Shown piece by piece: positions 1 to 11,719 of a stretch of DNA of 64,000 nucleotides (position 1 is the stretch's first letter; every line of letters begins with the position of its first letter). The notes beneath the pieces were generated by a model, which ran no database searches, was not told the DNA's origin, and was given only the letters and a program-made list of their open reading frames with translations. Made by a program: the position numbers and the translations under genes. The DNA lies in NCBI GenBank assembly GCA_014058105.1, contig JACGCM010002156.1:372001-436000 (forward strand), given 5' to 3'. The stretch comes from Kingdonia uniflora (Eukaryota; Streptophyta; Magnoliopsida; Ranunculales; Circaeasteraceae).

Positions 1-7
1 GCTTCTC

Positions 8-1102
8 GTGGAGCTAATCGTTCCGATTGACATCGATGGCCCTACGAGAACAACATATATTAGTTCCTTCCTGACAGGTGATGAGCGAGCGGACCTTATC
101 ATACTCCTCAGGCAATTCAAAGATATCTTCGCGTGGTCCTTTGGCGAAATGCCAGACATAGACCCCGCGTTGGCCTATCATCATTTACATGTTCATGAAA
201 TGGTCAGCCCCGTCAAGCAGAAACCTCGCCGAACAGCACCACGGCTACACGGGGCTATCAACGACGAGATCCAAAAATTGTTGCACGCAGGGTTTATACG
301 TCCCGTTGACTGCCCACGCTGGGTAGCAAACGTGGTCGTAGTACCGAAGAAGAATGGAAAAACTCGAGTGTGCATCGATTTTACTGACCTCAACCGACAC
401 TGCCCAAAAGATAGTTTTCCTATGCCCCTTATTACCAGACTAGTCGATTCCATGGCCGGCCATGAGCAGTTGTCATTCATGGACGGCTACTCAGGATACA
501 ACCAAATACCATTCGCAGTAGAAGATCAAGAATGCACATCCTTCACCACTGAACAGAACCTATACAGCTATACAGTCATGCCCTTCGGCCTGAAGAATGC
601 AGGATCCACTTACCAATGCCTCGCAACCACCATGATTGAAGAACAGCTGGGTAAAACAGTTGAGGTCTATATCGACGGCATGCTAGTCAAAAGTAGACTG
701 AGCACCGGCCACCTTAATGACCTCGAGACAGTCTTCACAAAGATACGGTCTTATAAGATGCATCTTAACCTAGAGAAGTGTAGTTTTGGCGTTTCCTCAG
801 GAAAGTTCCTCGGACACCTCGTCACCCAACGTGGAATCGAGGCCGACCCTGACCAAATCCGTGTTCTCGCTTGTATGCCATCTCCACGGACGTTAAAGCA
901 AGTACAAGCCCTCATTGGAAAAATTGCAGCTCTTGGACGCTTCATTTATAAAGCTTCCTACAAATGTTGCCCGTTATTTCAGTGCATTCGGGGAACAAAA
1001 AATGCCAATGGAACGATGAATGCGAGACAACCTTTCAAAACATGCTGCATTACTGAACAGCTCTACCCATTCCCACTGCCCCCACCGAGCACGAGTTACT
1101 AG
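8..1102 (+). pseudogene. Tat pol: reverse transcriptase domain (degenerate)
   Basis: This open stretch of 364 codons carries the gypsy RT core. An upstream linker (FAWSFGEMPDIDP) precedes the fingers motif VCIDFTDLNRHCPKDSFPMP near residues 121-140, FMDGYSGYNQI near 158-168 and MPFGLKNAGSTYQ near 191-203. The catalytic YxDD box reads YIDG at about residues 221-224, so the second catalytic aspartate is lost. The wording of these motifs (DLNRHCPKDSFP, MLVKS) is typical of the Tat group. The frame probably continues upstream of the window, so the ATG at base 8 is not a real start. The copy cannot encode an active RT as written. It would normally copy element RNA into DNA in cytoplasmic particles. 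Confidence 0.85.
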
Positions 1103-1104
1103 GT

Positions 1105-1833
1105 TTGTACCTTGGCAATACAGATGAATCCATCAGCGCGGTCCTCGTACGTACAACATGCAGAGCGGAGAAGCCAGTATATTTTGTCAGTAAAACCATC
1201 ATGGGAGCAGAACTGCGGTACTCTGCTGTAGAAAAACAAGCCCTCGCTCAGGTATATACCTCACAAAAACTACGACCATATTTCTAGGCACACAAAATCA
1301 AGGTCATCACCACCCAACCACTGTGAGAGATTTTTGCGAAGAAGGATAAAACACGCTGAATCGCAAAATGGGCAATTACACTTGGAGAGTTTGACATCCG
1401 GTACGAACCACGAGTATCAATCAAAGGACAGGCAGTGACCGACCTCCTCGGAGACCTCCCCATAGATGATGACAACTGGCATAACGACGAGGAGAATGAC
1501 CTCGACACCCACATTGATGTAGATGAGCCAGCATATACTAAAAGATGGCGGTTATACACAAACGGGCCTGTCAATGCTAGCAGCTCTGGTCTTGGCATAG
1601 TGTTAGTTACTCTGAGCAATGAAAAAATCAAGAAAGCCATACGGGTCAATTTCGCCCTTAGTAACAACGAGGCTGAATTCGAGGCATTGTTATGTAGAGT
1701 AGAAACAACGTTGGCCCTGGGTGTGGAAAAACTTTCCATCTTTACCGACTCGCAGCTAGTTGTTAACCAGCATAGCGGGACGTTCCAGGCCAGCGGTAGA
1801 ATGGCCAGCTACATGGAAACCCTAAAACAGTGA
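1105..1833 (+). pseudogene. Tat pol: RNase H and second (archaeal-type) RNase H, degenerate
   Basis: The segment from 1105 has RNase H features (SAVLVRTT, KPVYFVSKTIMGAELRYSAVEKQALA) and is closed by stops at about 1287 and again near 1325 and 1350. From about 1545 a second RNase H-like domain appears (WRLYTNGPVNASSSGLGIVL, NNEAEFEALL, FTDSQLVVNQ). Its first catalytic aspartate, expected in the LYxDG motif, is Asn here. A tandem second RNase H is a known hallmark of Tat elements and supports the lineage call. A stop follows at 1831-1833. Both domains would degrade the RNA strand of the RNA-DNA hybrid during reverse transcription. Several stops make the copy inactive. Confidence 0.75.
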
Positions 1834-1859
1834 CTAAGCAAGTTCTGCAAGGTCAACCT

Positions 1860-3264
1860 CGAACATATCTACCGTAGTGAGAATAGACACTCGGACGCCC
1901 TTGCGTATCTAGCAGGAATCATCAGCAACAAACTCTGCATCATCCAGATTGATATCCTTGATAGACTGAGCATTACCTTAAACCCAATACCAGCCATGCA
2001 AACTGACCTACTCGTTCCGCCCGACTGGTGCCAACCTCTCCTTGACTTCCTCAGGGAACACCACATCCTTCCTGATGACCGATCAGCGGCCGAGAGCATC
2101 CGCAATAGAACCTACAAATATGCGATGGTTAATGGCAAACTCTTATGAACAAGCCTATATTCGCTGTACCTCACTTGCATCGCTGGAGAGATAATCAACA
2201 CCGTTATCGTAGAAATCCACGACGGTGTCTGCGGTGCACATACAACGGGTCATTCCATGGTTGACAGTACTCGTACCCAAGGACTGTACTGGCCAACTAT
2301 GAGACTAGATTTTATAACATATGCCCAAAAATGCGACAAATGTCAATTCCACGGGTACATAATCCACGCACCAGCCGTCGACCTCCATACAGTCTCCAGC
2401 CCCTAGCCGTTTACAAAATGGGGACTTGATATCGTCGGGGATCTCCCTATGGTGCGCGGGAGATGCCAATGGCTACTGGTTGCAACAGACTATTTTACCA
2501 AATGGGTCAAGGCGATACCCCTCGCTCGGATTAGGGATGAAGAGGTCATCACGTTCCTATAAAAACACATTATCACACGGTTCGGCGTCCCCGCAGTACT
2601 GATGACCGACAACGGAACACAATTCGTGGGAAGAAAAGTCACAGATTTCGTACGACCTTATCATATAAAAATCCTCTCTTCGAGCCCCAGATACCCCCAA
2701 GGAAACAGACAAGCCGAGGCCACTAACAAAACCATAATCGACGGAATTAGTAAACGACTGGGCACGACAAAGAGTCATTGGGTGGATGAGCTACCCCACG
2801 TTCTGTGGTCCTACCGAACGACCCCTCAGAAAAGTACGGGCTTCACATCGTTTATGCTCACTTACGGCTCCGAAGCATTACTCCCTACTAAAGTCATCGC
2901 TAGTACGACGAGATCCCTGATTGTTGACAGTGCAATCAATGAACGACTACTCGCTAAGAACCTCAACTTTCTTGATGAAACCAGGGAGGAAGGTTCTTCC
3001 TGGATACTATGGTATCAAGAGACATTGAAAATGAGCAATCACAACCGAGTAATCCCTCGGCAGTTCTGCGAAGGCGACTATGTCATGAAAAAAGTCTTCC
3101 CAAAAGGTCACAATCATAACAACGGTAAACTGCAGCCTAACTGGGAAGGCCCGTATCTCATATCCCGCGTTGCCAATGGTAACACATACTACCTACTCAA
3201 CCACGACGAAGAGGAACTCAAATCCCCCTGGAATGCCATGAACCTCCGCAAATGGGTTCATTAG
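1860..3264 (+). pseudogene. Tat pol: integrase (degenerate)
   Basis: A zinc-binding HHCC region can be read around 2205-2345 (EIHDGVCGAH, then CDKCQ). The catalytic core follows, with WGLDIVGDLP near 2425, TDNGTQF near 2605 and the Glu region YPQGNRQAEATNKT near 2690-2730. The C-terminal part (WEGPYLISRVANGNTYYL) ends at the stop at 3262-3264. Stop codons at about 2146, 2404 and 2560 break the frame. The 220-codon open stretch 2602-3264 is the longest preserved piece. Integrase would normally join element cDNA to host DNA in the nucleus. The end of this frame marks the end of pol. The tandem-repeat tail starts about 130 bases later. Confidence 0.8.
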
Positions 3265-3396
3265 AAATACATCACATGTACATGATCACTCGTTCTCAAA
3301 ATAATTTCAATTTCAACATCACAATCCCAAGCGTAGATCCCAGTTATGTGATCGCTCGTCTTCAACGAGATAAAAATTGTTTTATAATACAAAATC

Positions 3397-3543
3397 ACAT
3401 AACTTGGGGTGCCCATGAAGTAGGCCACCCTCGCAAAGTACGAAAGTCGAGGTGTCCTTGAAGTAGGTCGCCCTTGCAAAATATGAAAGTCGTTTTTTGA
3501 CGTGAAAGCGAAATTACGTAACTGGGGGCGTCCTTGACATAGG
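3397..3543 (+). repeat. First part of the Tat 3' tandem-repeat array
   Basis: The sequence contains the same units as the array at 13459-14757: a 'CCTCGCAAAGTACGAAAGTC' block, a 'gaagtaggtcgcc' block and the landmark 'aactgggggcgtccttgac' (landmark at 3521). It stops exactly at the Athila insertion at 3543. Removing the Athila element and one copy of its 5-bp duplication puts the next landmark 120 bases away, a spacing also found elsewhere in the array. Confidence 0.8.
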
Positions 3544-4047
3544 TGATAGGCATGAAAAATGCCTATTTTTGTCCTTCAATTCACATTATCTAGGACCTTA
3601 TTTTATGTTTCACTGAGCCTAATTAAAGTATGTTTGACTATTGTAGGTAATAAGATAATTGCAACCAAGCCCGGTCTTAAAGCCCAACTTTTACAAGCTA
3701 AAGAGTTTTCAGAAGATTACCAGTTGTCAAGAGCTGCTGGAGATGGTCTAGTTCTAGTCAATAACTGCTGGAAGACTTAGTCAAAGATTTTGGCTAAAAG
3801 ATCTTCACAAAATGAGGGTTGTTGAGAGAGATGAGGGCTGGAGTTAGGTTAAGAGAGAGAGTTGTAAAAAGGGGGGAGAGTTATATTTTTAGATTTTTAT
3901 CCTTTTTCCACCGTAGTTTTTCTATTTTTGGAGGAAAATCTTTTTTTTAATCAATAAAGAATGGTTTTTATTTCACGATTTTGATCTTTGCATCCCTTAG
4001 AACGAAACCCTCTATGTTTCAACAACCCGATTTGATACGGATTATCA
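3544..4047 (+). repeat. Athila 5' LTR
   Basis: A 504-bp long terminal repeat with TG...CA ends, bordered on the left by the target duplication ATAGG (3539-3543). It pairs with 12953-13453. The inter-LTR differences are scattered single-base changes and small indels, for example GCATGAAAAATGCC against GCATAAAAATGCTT at the start. Confidence 0.93.
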
Positions 4048-4049
4048 AA

Positions 4050-4066
4050 AGGCGCCGTTACCGGGG
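4050..4066 (+). other. Athila primer binding site (tRNA-Asp type)
   Basis: The bases AGGCGCCGTTACCGGGG lie three bases after the 5' LTR. They match the complement of the plant tRNA-Asp 3' end (TGGCGCCGTTGCCGGGG) at 15 of 17 positions. This is the PBS type known for Athila elements. Confidence 0.85.
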
Positions 4067-6121
4067 ATGCAATCGATTTACAAAATTGTGTCTCTATTAT
4101 TAAATTAGTATTCCGTTTGCCGAGTTTTTCATTTTATATTTACAAGTATTGATTTTTTCTTCTCTATTGCTCTATTTGTTGTTTGTCAGGCGTGTTTCAT
4201 ATTATCTGGTTGAGGTATTTTTTTATTTTTTTATTTGTTTGATCATCATTTCTCTCCTCAATATCCCTCGGTCGCCCGTCACTCTCTCTCTCATTCTCTC
4301 AATCTCTATTAGAGACGAAAATCTCTGCTTAAGAGAAGAAATCTGGGTTCATCTGAGTGGGAGAGTAATACTTGATTCTTGTTTCTTCTTTTTGGCTATC
4401 TGTGATTTGCTTGTTCGGATTTGATGGTGATTATGCTCTAACGACTGGATTATTGGTGTTATACTCAAAAAAATTTATGAATTAGGGTTTGTGATCTCAA
4501 ATGGTTGTTTGTGTTTGAAGTTCTGGTTGATTATTGCATTGGCTGGTGATTGGGTTGTTACATTGGTTATTGAAGAGTTGGAATTTGATTTTTGTGGCTG
4601 TGGGTATTTCCTTGCAGGCTATCTTCAATCCCAGACGAGAATCATTTGTTTTGGTGTTAATTTTGGTACTTGTTGTTGCTAATACTGCTGATTTTTGAGA
4701 AACTTGTTGCCAATTCTAAAAATATGAGTTGTGTGATTCTCTTTCTTTCTTTATGGGTAAATTAATCTGTGAGTTAAATTTGGAAGGATTTTGTGTTGAA
4801 TTCTTGGATAAATCCTTGTTTGTAGCTGCAGTAGTAATAGAGAATCTGTGGATTTATAGTTGTTTTGATTTGAATTAATGGGTTGAATTGGGTTTTTGAT
4901 ATCGATTTTGGTTGTTACTAATCTTTCCATTACTCTTGGATTATAGAAGCTAGTTGGGTTTGATGTGGTTTTCTAGAGATTGAGGTTGTGATTTATATCT
5001 TGTGCTCTGACATTTGAATTTGGCTTTCCTGATTCAAGTTTGATTTCACGACATTTTTCTTTTCTTTGATTTCACTGTTTCGTTTAGTTATTGGTTTATG
5101 TGGTTTCTCTTCAATTCTAATCACAGAGTTTCAAGGCCATCACGTCGTCAAATCATGGTTCTTATGGGTGGTGATAACTGATTTTTGGGTGCTGCTGGGA
5201 ACTATTTTTGGTTGCCGTGAATCTAATTTTTGGTTGCTGAATCTGGATTTTGAAGTACTTTAAAGAAAAGCGACATGGCGACGAAGACTTATAGTTTCTA
5301 AATTTTTTATGTTTTTTTAGTATTGTAAGGTTGAGAAGAATGTTTATGTAATAATTAATTGAGTGACGCTTTGTAAGGTGAGGAAATTGTAATCTGCTGC
5401 AGGTACAGCATCGGAACCCCTATTCAGGCCAGAAATCGTTTCAACGCGTACTTCGCAAATGATCTTGAGTAGGCCTTCCCAACGGTTTCACCTGGGTAAC
5501 CAAACGTGCACCTAAAAAGGCCGCCCTATAGGTAATTTTTTTTCCACCGCACCCTCCCTGTCGCGGTACATCGTTGTTTCACTACTGTTTGATTGATTAA
5601 ATGTTTAAATTTAGTAACAACATCTAGATAAGGGTGAACCAAAACGGGATTTCATCACCCGTGCGTGCCCACGCATTAGGACCCCGGGAATTCATTATCC
5701 GGTTGTTAATCTTTTCGGTATCGATAGTCCCGACCTCTTTAAAAGATTTTCAGAAAAGAAGCCATAAAAAATATAGTTAATCAAAAGGTTTTTCTCGGAC
5801 CTAGAGCAACACGCTCAATAGGAAAACCTGATAAGTGGCCACGTTTGCTGAATGACGTGCGTTCCCTGGCATAGCTAGTGTGGATAGGTGACTCTAAGCG
5901 GTTTGCCCCGCCTTCCAGCATAGGTGTATCTAGGTGACTAGATAGCATGCGAACTATTGCCAAAGCGAGTAAAAACAACTCAAGTGAGAACCGATCTACT
6001 GTCAGGGGTAGGAGCATTAAACCCTGAGACCGGGATCACAACTTAACTTAATTAAAGAGACCAGTAAAACATTCTTAAGTGCTTGCATCATTCTTAGGAC
6101 TTTTAGTGTGTTTGCATATAT
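4067..6121 (+). other. Athila 5' leader, non-coding
   Basis: About 2 kb without a credible gene. The short ORFs in it (for example 4149-4424 and 5066-5263) show no recognisable domain and lie in T-rich sequence. A long untranslated leader before gag is usual for Athila. The part from about 5400 is less AT-rich and ends shortly before the first gag frame. Confidence 0.6.
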
Positions 6122-6124
6122 TGA

Positions 6125-7323
6125 TTGAATTGTATGCTAGATTGGGGTAACACCCAAGCTCGGACTAAGAATACTGCTAGAATCAATATGAGTCAGACTA
6201 ATGGGACTAATGGTCCCGAACCTGCTATTCCTAGAAATGGTCCCGAACCTGCTGCAGCGGAGAGAATCACTCTCCGCAATCGAATGGATCCTACAATAGT
6301 TAGTAAACCTTCATGTATTGTGATTCCCAAAAATATAGGGAACTTTGAGTTAAAACTGGGATTCTTGTCTATGCTCCCCAAATTTCATGGTAGTCCTACT
6401 GAAAACCCGTATTACCATCTTAGGGACTTTAGGGATCATATACTTTTATTAAACTTCGAACGTATTACAGATGATTATTTGAAATTACGTGTATTTCCCT
6501 TTTCTCTATTGGGAAACGCGCGTGATTGGTTGTACACTCTCGAGGAGAACTCTGTAAACACATTTGAACAACTCGTTAAAGAGTTTTTGAAGAAGTATTT
6601 CCCTAACCACAGAACTGCTAAGATTGGACAGAGTATCTATAGTTTCACACAAAACCGAGGAGAGTCATTATATGACTACCTACAACGGTTTAGGGATTTA
6701 GAGCAAGGATGCCTACATCACGGGATTCAGCTGATTGATATAGTTCAAACTCTCTATGAAGGTCTAGACTATGACACTAGAGCTCGTGTTCAGTCTATGT
6801 GCACGGGTACATTCGATGAGAAACTGACACTGAAGATTGGACATTTTTAAATGGTATAGCAGATAAGACCTACCAATGGCAAACGATGAGAGAGGAAATA
6901 CCTTGTCACCGTGCAAATGTGTACCAAGTGGACTTTAATTCAGAGTTTGTCACTCTTAGAACCATTCTTGAGAAAATCAAGAACTTAGAGACCGACAAAA
7001 AAGAGAGACACTCTAACACTTCGTCTGTTAACCATGTGGCGATGCCAAATTGTGTGGTTTGTGAGAGTTCGGACCATCTGGTCCAAGATTTTCCTGATGT
7101 GCTTAGTTTAAGGGAGGGTAGAAAAGACCAGGCCAATGTCATGTATCAACGTCCTAATAGCCAACCTTTCAATGGTGGATGGAATAATAATTCTAACAAC
7201 TCCAATTCTCGGGGAAGTAGAAATTACCAAGGAGGCTCTTCTGGAAGTGCCTCTTATCAACCGCATAACCAAATAAACCATCAGCAGTCTAGTTCCTCGT
7301 GGCAACCAAATCAATCATTCTAA
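6125..7323 (+). pseudogene. Athila gag (frameshifted)
   Basis: The first frame, 6125-6850, contains the retrotransposon gag core: LPKFHGSPTENPYYHLRDF near residues 84-102, NARDWLYTLEENSVNTFEQL and FLKKYFPNHRTAKIG near 130-165, and LYDYLQRFRDLEQGCLHHGI. It ends at a stop at 6848-6850, and gag resumes in another frame at 6886-7323. That part has a degenerate zinc knuckle: CVVCESSDHLVQDF keeps two Cys and the His, but Phe replaces the last Cys. The tail is rich in Asn, Gly and Ser. Gag would form the virus-like particle and package element RNA. The start is uncertain; the ATG at 6125 or 6188 could serve. The frame break and lost Cys indicate a non-functional copy. Confidence 0.85.
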
Positions 7324-7335
7324 GCTCCCCTTAAT

Positions 7336-8823
7336 GTGCCTTATGTTCCTCCGCACAATAGGAATCTGCCTCTTCCAACCACGTCCTTAGAAGATACTTT
7401 TAAAGCATTTATGCAAGTAACTCAGTTATCTATTGCCAAACTTGAGGGACAAATAGGTCAAATGGCAACAGAGATAAGCACGAGAGACAAAAGAACGTTC
7501 CCCAGTCAAACTCAAGTTAATCCTAAAGGGAAAACTGAACATCCTAGATCTTCCAATCGTGATGGATTCAACGCCATCATTTCTCTTAGGAGCGGTACGA
7601 AAGTTGATAATTTGGCAAAAATACCTAAGGAACCCGAGCTGGAAATTCAAAGTAAACCTATAGAAGAATCAGCGAGTGCGAGTGAGGAAGAAATCACGAG
7701 AACACATGTTTAGCCGCTGGCTCCTTTTCCTCAGCGGTTAACCCTTGCTAAGAAGGGCAACGTCTATGAGGAGATTTTAGGGATTTTTAAGCATTGTGTG
7801 ATTAACATTCCTATCCTTACGGCCATAAGACATATTCCTAATTACGCAAAATTTATTAAAGATCTTTGCACTTTAAAGCGGCACGTACATGTCCCGAAAA
7901 AAACTTTTCATGTTCACGAGAGTGATACGTCTATTCTTTTAGATGCACATGTTAGTGCTATCCTTTTGCGTAAATCCCTTTCAAAATACAAGGACCCTGG
8001 ATGCCCTACTATTTCATGTACGATTAGGACCCGTAAGATAGGAAGAGCTCTACTTGATTTAGGTGCCGCCGTGAATCTCATTCCTTACTCTGTCTATGAG
8101 CAATTGGATATCGGAGTACTTAAACCCACTAATAGGACCCTTCAGCTAGCTGACCGATCTATTAGGATTCCTAGGGGTATAGTTGAAGATGTGTTAATCC
8201 AGATTGAGCTATTTGTTTATCCAGTAGACTTTGTTATGTTAGATACTGAGCCAGTGGCAAAACCTGAGGATGAGATCCCTGTAATTCTAGGCTGACCCTT
8301 TTTGGCAACAGCTAATGTGGTAATCAATTGCCGTAATGGAATTATGAAGTTAACATTCGGGAACATGACAGTAGAATTGAATATTTTTTATGCATCGCAT
8401 TCCCCTTCTAAATCTGAACCACTTGAGTGTAATATGATCTAGAGTCTTGTGAGTACCACTTTTGAGAGGTCAAGTACCTCAGATCCCTTAGAGGCATTTT
8501 TGTCCCACTTTGATGGAGATTGTGAGGACGATTCGTACATCCATGAGGTCAAAACCTTATTAGATTCGGCTTTAGAAATTATAGAGCCTGAAGGTGAGCA
8601 TGAAATCTTAGATGTTAAGAAACCCATTCCGGAGGCTCAAGTAACCTCCCCAAAGATAGAGCTTAAACCTCTTCCCGCTCACCTTAACTATGTCTTTCTA
8701 GGTCTCAACAAAACTATGCCCGTCATTATTACCGCTGACCTAGAACCCCTTCAGGATGAGAAGTTGATTCGTGTTCTTAAGGGAAATACAAAAGCTATTG
8801 GATGGAGTATTGAAGACATTTAG
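7336..8823 (+). pseudogene. Athila gag C-terminus and aspartic protease region (frameshifted)
   Basis: Three consecutive frames cover this part. 7336-7713 continues gag with a Pro/Gln-rich helix segment. 7798-8295 holds the retropepsin-like domain: GRALLDLGAAVNLIPYSVYE at about residues 87-106, where Athila proteases usually have a D-L-G-A-S motif, and the hydrophobic end EDEIPVILG before the stop at 8293-8295. 8449-8823 is the linker to RT and includes a typical pre-RT segment (KPLPAHLNYVFLG). The protease would cut the gag-pol polyprotein. Stops at 7711-7713, 8293-8295 and 8821-8823 separate the pieces, so no single polyprotein can be made. Confidence 0.8.
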
Positions 8824-8899
8824 GAATTAGTCCCTCAGTTTGTATGCATAAAATCAATTTGGAAGATAATGCCAAAAAGTCCAGGGAAGGACACGGAGA

Positions 8900-9697
8900 T
8901 TGAACCCGACTATGGCCGAAGTAGTTCGGAAAGAGATTTTAAAACTCTTTGATGCTGGGATCATCTATCCCATTTCTGATAGTCCGTGGGTTAGCCCAAT
9001 CCATGTTGTCCCAAAAAAGTTGGGAATCACCGTTGTAAAGAACGAGAATAACGACCTCGTACACACTAGAACGACCACTGGATGGAGAGTCTACATAGAC
9101 TATCGGAAGCTTAACTCGGTCACTAGGAAAGATCACTTCCCCTTACCTTTCATTGACCAGATGCTCGAGCGACTCGTTGGGCACAAATTTTATTGTTTCT
9201 TAGATGGCTACTCTGGGTACAACCAAATACCCATCGCACCCGAGGACCAAGAGAAAACAACTTTTACATGTCCTTTCGGTACATTTGCCTACCGTCGCAT
9301 GCCTTTTGGCTTATGCAATGCTCCTGCGACATTTCAGCGTTGCATGTTAAACATTTTTTTTGACATGGTAGAGCAATTCCTTGAAGTTTTTATGGATGAC
9401 TTCTCATTATTTGGCAACTCATTTGACCAGTACTTTCATCATCTTTCTCTAGTATTACTCAGATGCCAGGAAAAGAATCTTATTTTCAATTGGGAGAAAT
9501 GTCACTTCATGGTAAAAAGGGGAATAATTTTGGGGCATATCATATCTGAAAAAGGAATAGAAGTTGACAATGCCAAAATAGATGTCATTTCTAACCTCCC
9601 CTCACCACGAAATATCAAGGACGTCTGTTCCTATCTAGGACATGCAGGCTTCTACCGTCGTTTTATCCAAGATTTTAGTAAGATTGTTCGTCCTTAA
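8900..9697 (+). pseudogene. Athila reverse transcriptase domain
   Basis: This 265-codon frame carries an almost complete RT: VYIDYRKLNSVTRKDHFPLP near residues 64-83, FLDGYSGYNQIPI near 100-112, RRMPFGLCNAPATFQRCM near 132-149 and an intact FMDD box at about 164-167. The thumb region (GHIISEKGIEVDNAKIDVI) and connection (SYLGHAGFYRRFIQDFSKI) follow. The catalytic residues look intact, unlike those in the Tat RT at 8-1102. A stop at 9695-9697 cuts the frame before RNase H, and the upstream linker is out of frame. It belongs to the gag-pol of the surrounding Athila element. Confidence 0.9.
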
Positions 9698-10434
9698 AGC
9701 AGCCTTTTGGGCAAAGATGTGGCCTATGAGTTTGATGCACTTTATCTTGTAGCTTTTGATAAGCTTAAGACCCAGCTCAGAACATCACCCATTATTAGAC
9801 CACCTATTTAGAATGAACCGTTCGAGTTAATGTGTGATGCCTCTGATTATTTTGTAGGCGCTGTTTTGGGCAGCGGATAAACAAACGCCCCCATGTCATC
9901 CACTACACTAGCAAAACGTTACATGATACCCAATTGAATTACACGACCACCGAGAAAGAACTCTTGGCCATTATTTATGCGCTAGAAAAATTTAGATCTT
10001 ATCTTATAGGATCTAAAGTGATTGTTTACACGGATCATGCCGCGCTTCGACATCTTTTGTCAAAGAAAGATGTTAAGGCACTGCTAATCCGGTGGGTATT
10101 ACTCTTGCAGGAGTTTGACCTTAAGATTCGAGATAAAAAGGGGTCAGACAATGTTGTAGCCGACCATCTTTCCCGTATAGTGATTGAGTCTGTTGATGAG
10201 TCATTGCCGATTCGAGAATCCTTCCCTGATAAACTGCTTATGGCTGTGAATTTAGTTCCCGAGTTACCGTGGTTTGTTGACATTGCTAATTATTTAGCCA
10301 CGGATACCATTCCTGATCATTGGACTAAACCTGACAAAGATCGTTTTTTTAGTCAAGTGAAGTACTTCTTTTGGGATGATCCAGATTTGTTTAAGTATTG
10401 TACTGACCAAATTCTTAGGAGATGTGTTCCCTAG
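9698..10434 (+). pseudogene. Athila RNase H domain (frameshifted)
   Basis: The first half (about 9700-9930) can be followed in pieces ([17 protein letters not shown]) but is broken by stops and a shift. The second half is open from 9934: [23 protein letters not shown] near residues 2-24, [18 protein letters not shown] near 29-47 and the conserved end [12 protein letters not shown] near 92-103. The frame then runs into the integrase N-terminus and stops at 10432-10434. RNase H removes the RNA template during cDNA synthesis. As written it is not functional. Confidence 0.85.
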
Positions 10435-11560
10435 TCTGAGTTCACCAATATTCTATCATTTTGCCACACCCAGGCTTATGGAGGCCACTTTAGCTCTAAG
10501 AAGACCGCGGCAAAAATTTTGCACTGCGGTTTTTATTGGCCTACCTTATTTCACGATGCGCATGCATTTTGCAAAGCGTGCGAGAGATGCTAAAAAATGG
10601 GAGCCCTTTCTCGATGAAATATGATGCCTTTACACCATATTTTAGTTATTGAACATTTTGATGTTTAGGGCATTGACTTTATGGGCCCTTTTCCCAAGTC
10701 TTTTGGATATGAGTACATCCTTGTTGGAATGGACTATGTATCAAAATGGGTTGAAGCCATCCCTTCGAAAATGAATAATAGTGCAGTTGTTCTTAATTTT
10801 TTAAAAGAAAATATTTTTTCTCGATTTGGAACAAGTAGGGCTATCATTAGCGATGGAGAAACACATTTTAACAACAAAAACTTTGCTGCCCTTGTCAAAA
10901 AGTATGGTGTAACCCATAAGGTGGCAACATCTTATCACCCGCAAACGAGTGGGCAAGTCAAAGTTTCAAATCGGGATATCAAAAATATTCTCCAAAAGAC
11001 GGTTAACCTAAATCGCAAAGATTGGTCTGTAAGATTAATTGATGCACTTTGGGCTTATCGTATTGCATATAAAACTCCGATTGGAATGTCTCTTTACCGA
11101 CTCGTTTACGGCAAGACATGCCACCTTCCTGTAGAACTTGAGCATAAAGCTTATTGGGCATAAAAAGCTTAACTTTGACACTTCAACGGTTGGGTCCCAT
11201 CGTAAGCTACAACTCAATGAGTTAGATGAGCTCCGAAACGATGCATATGAATGCACAAAGATATACAAAGAAAGAACTAAAGCTTTCCATGATAAAAATA
11301 TCTTGCAAAAGACTTTTGAAGTGGATCAAAAAGTTTTATTGTATTCTTCGCGTCTTCATTTGTTTCTTGGAAAACTTCAATCCCGTTGGACCGGGCCGTT
11401 TATTGTCAAAACTATTTTCCCACATGGAACTATTAAAATTCTTGACCCTCGTACTGGTCACATTAATAAGGTAAATAAGCAGAGACTTAAACCATTTCAC
11501 GAGTATTTTACGGGTTCGAGTGAGGATATGAATCTACGGGACCCATCATATGAAACATAT
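10435..11560 (+). pseudogene. Athila integrase (frameshifted, catalytic Glu lost)
   Basis: The zinc-finger region spans about 10440-10600, with stops and shifts. The core is open at 10681-11163: [34 protein letters not shown] (catalytic Asp in SDG) and [20 protein letters not shown]. In the last motif the expected catalytic Glu (GQxE) is Lys. The C-terminal part continues in another frame to about 11510 (LGKLQSRWTGPFIVKTIFPHG, then KVNKQRLKPFHEYF). Integrase would insert the element cDNA. The missing Glu and the frame breaks show the copy is dead in cis. Confidence 0.85.
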
Positions 11561-11719
11561 GTATCTTTATTTCTACCCATAGTCTTATCTAGTTTGGGGG
11601 TACCTACCATCGTCTGGCTGAAGACGTTAAACTTAGCGCTTGTGGGAGGCAACCCTTATCATGTTCAGGTAATATTTATAGATTTTCTCCTATTCTTTTT
11701 TCATTTTTGGCAAATGTAG

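Noticed and set aside
4149..5263. Small ORFs in the Athila leader
   Set aside because: T-rich, no motifs, and located where a long untranslated leader is normal.
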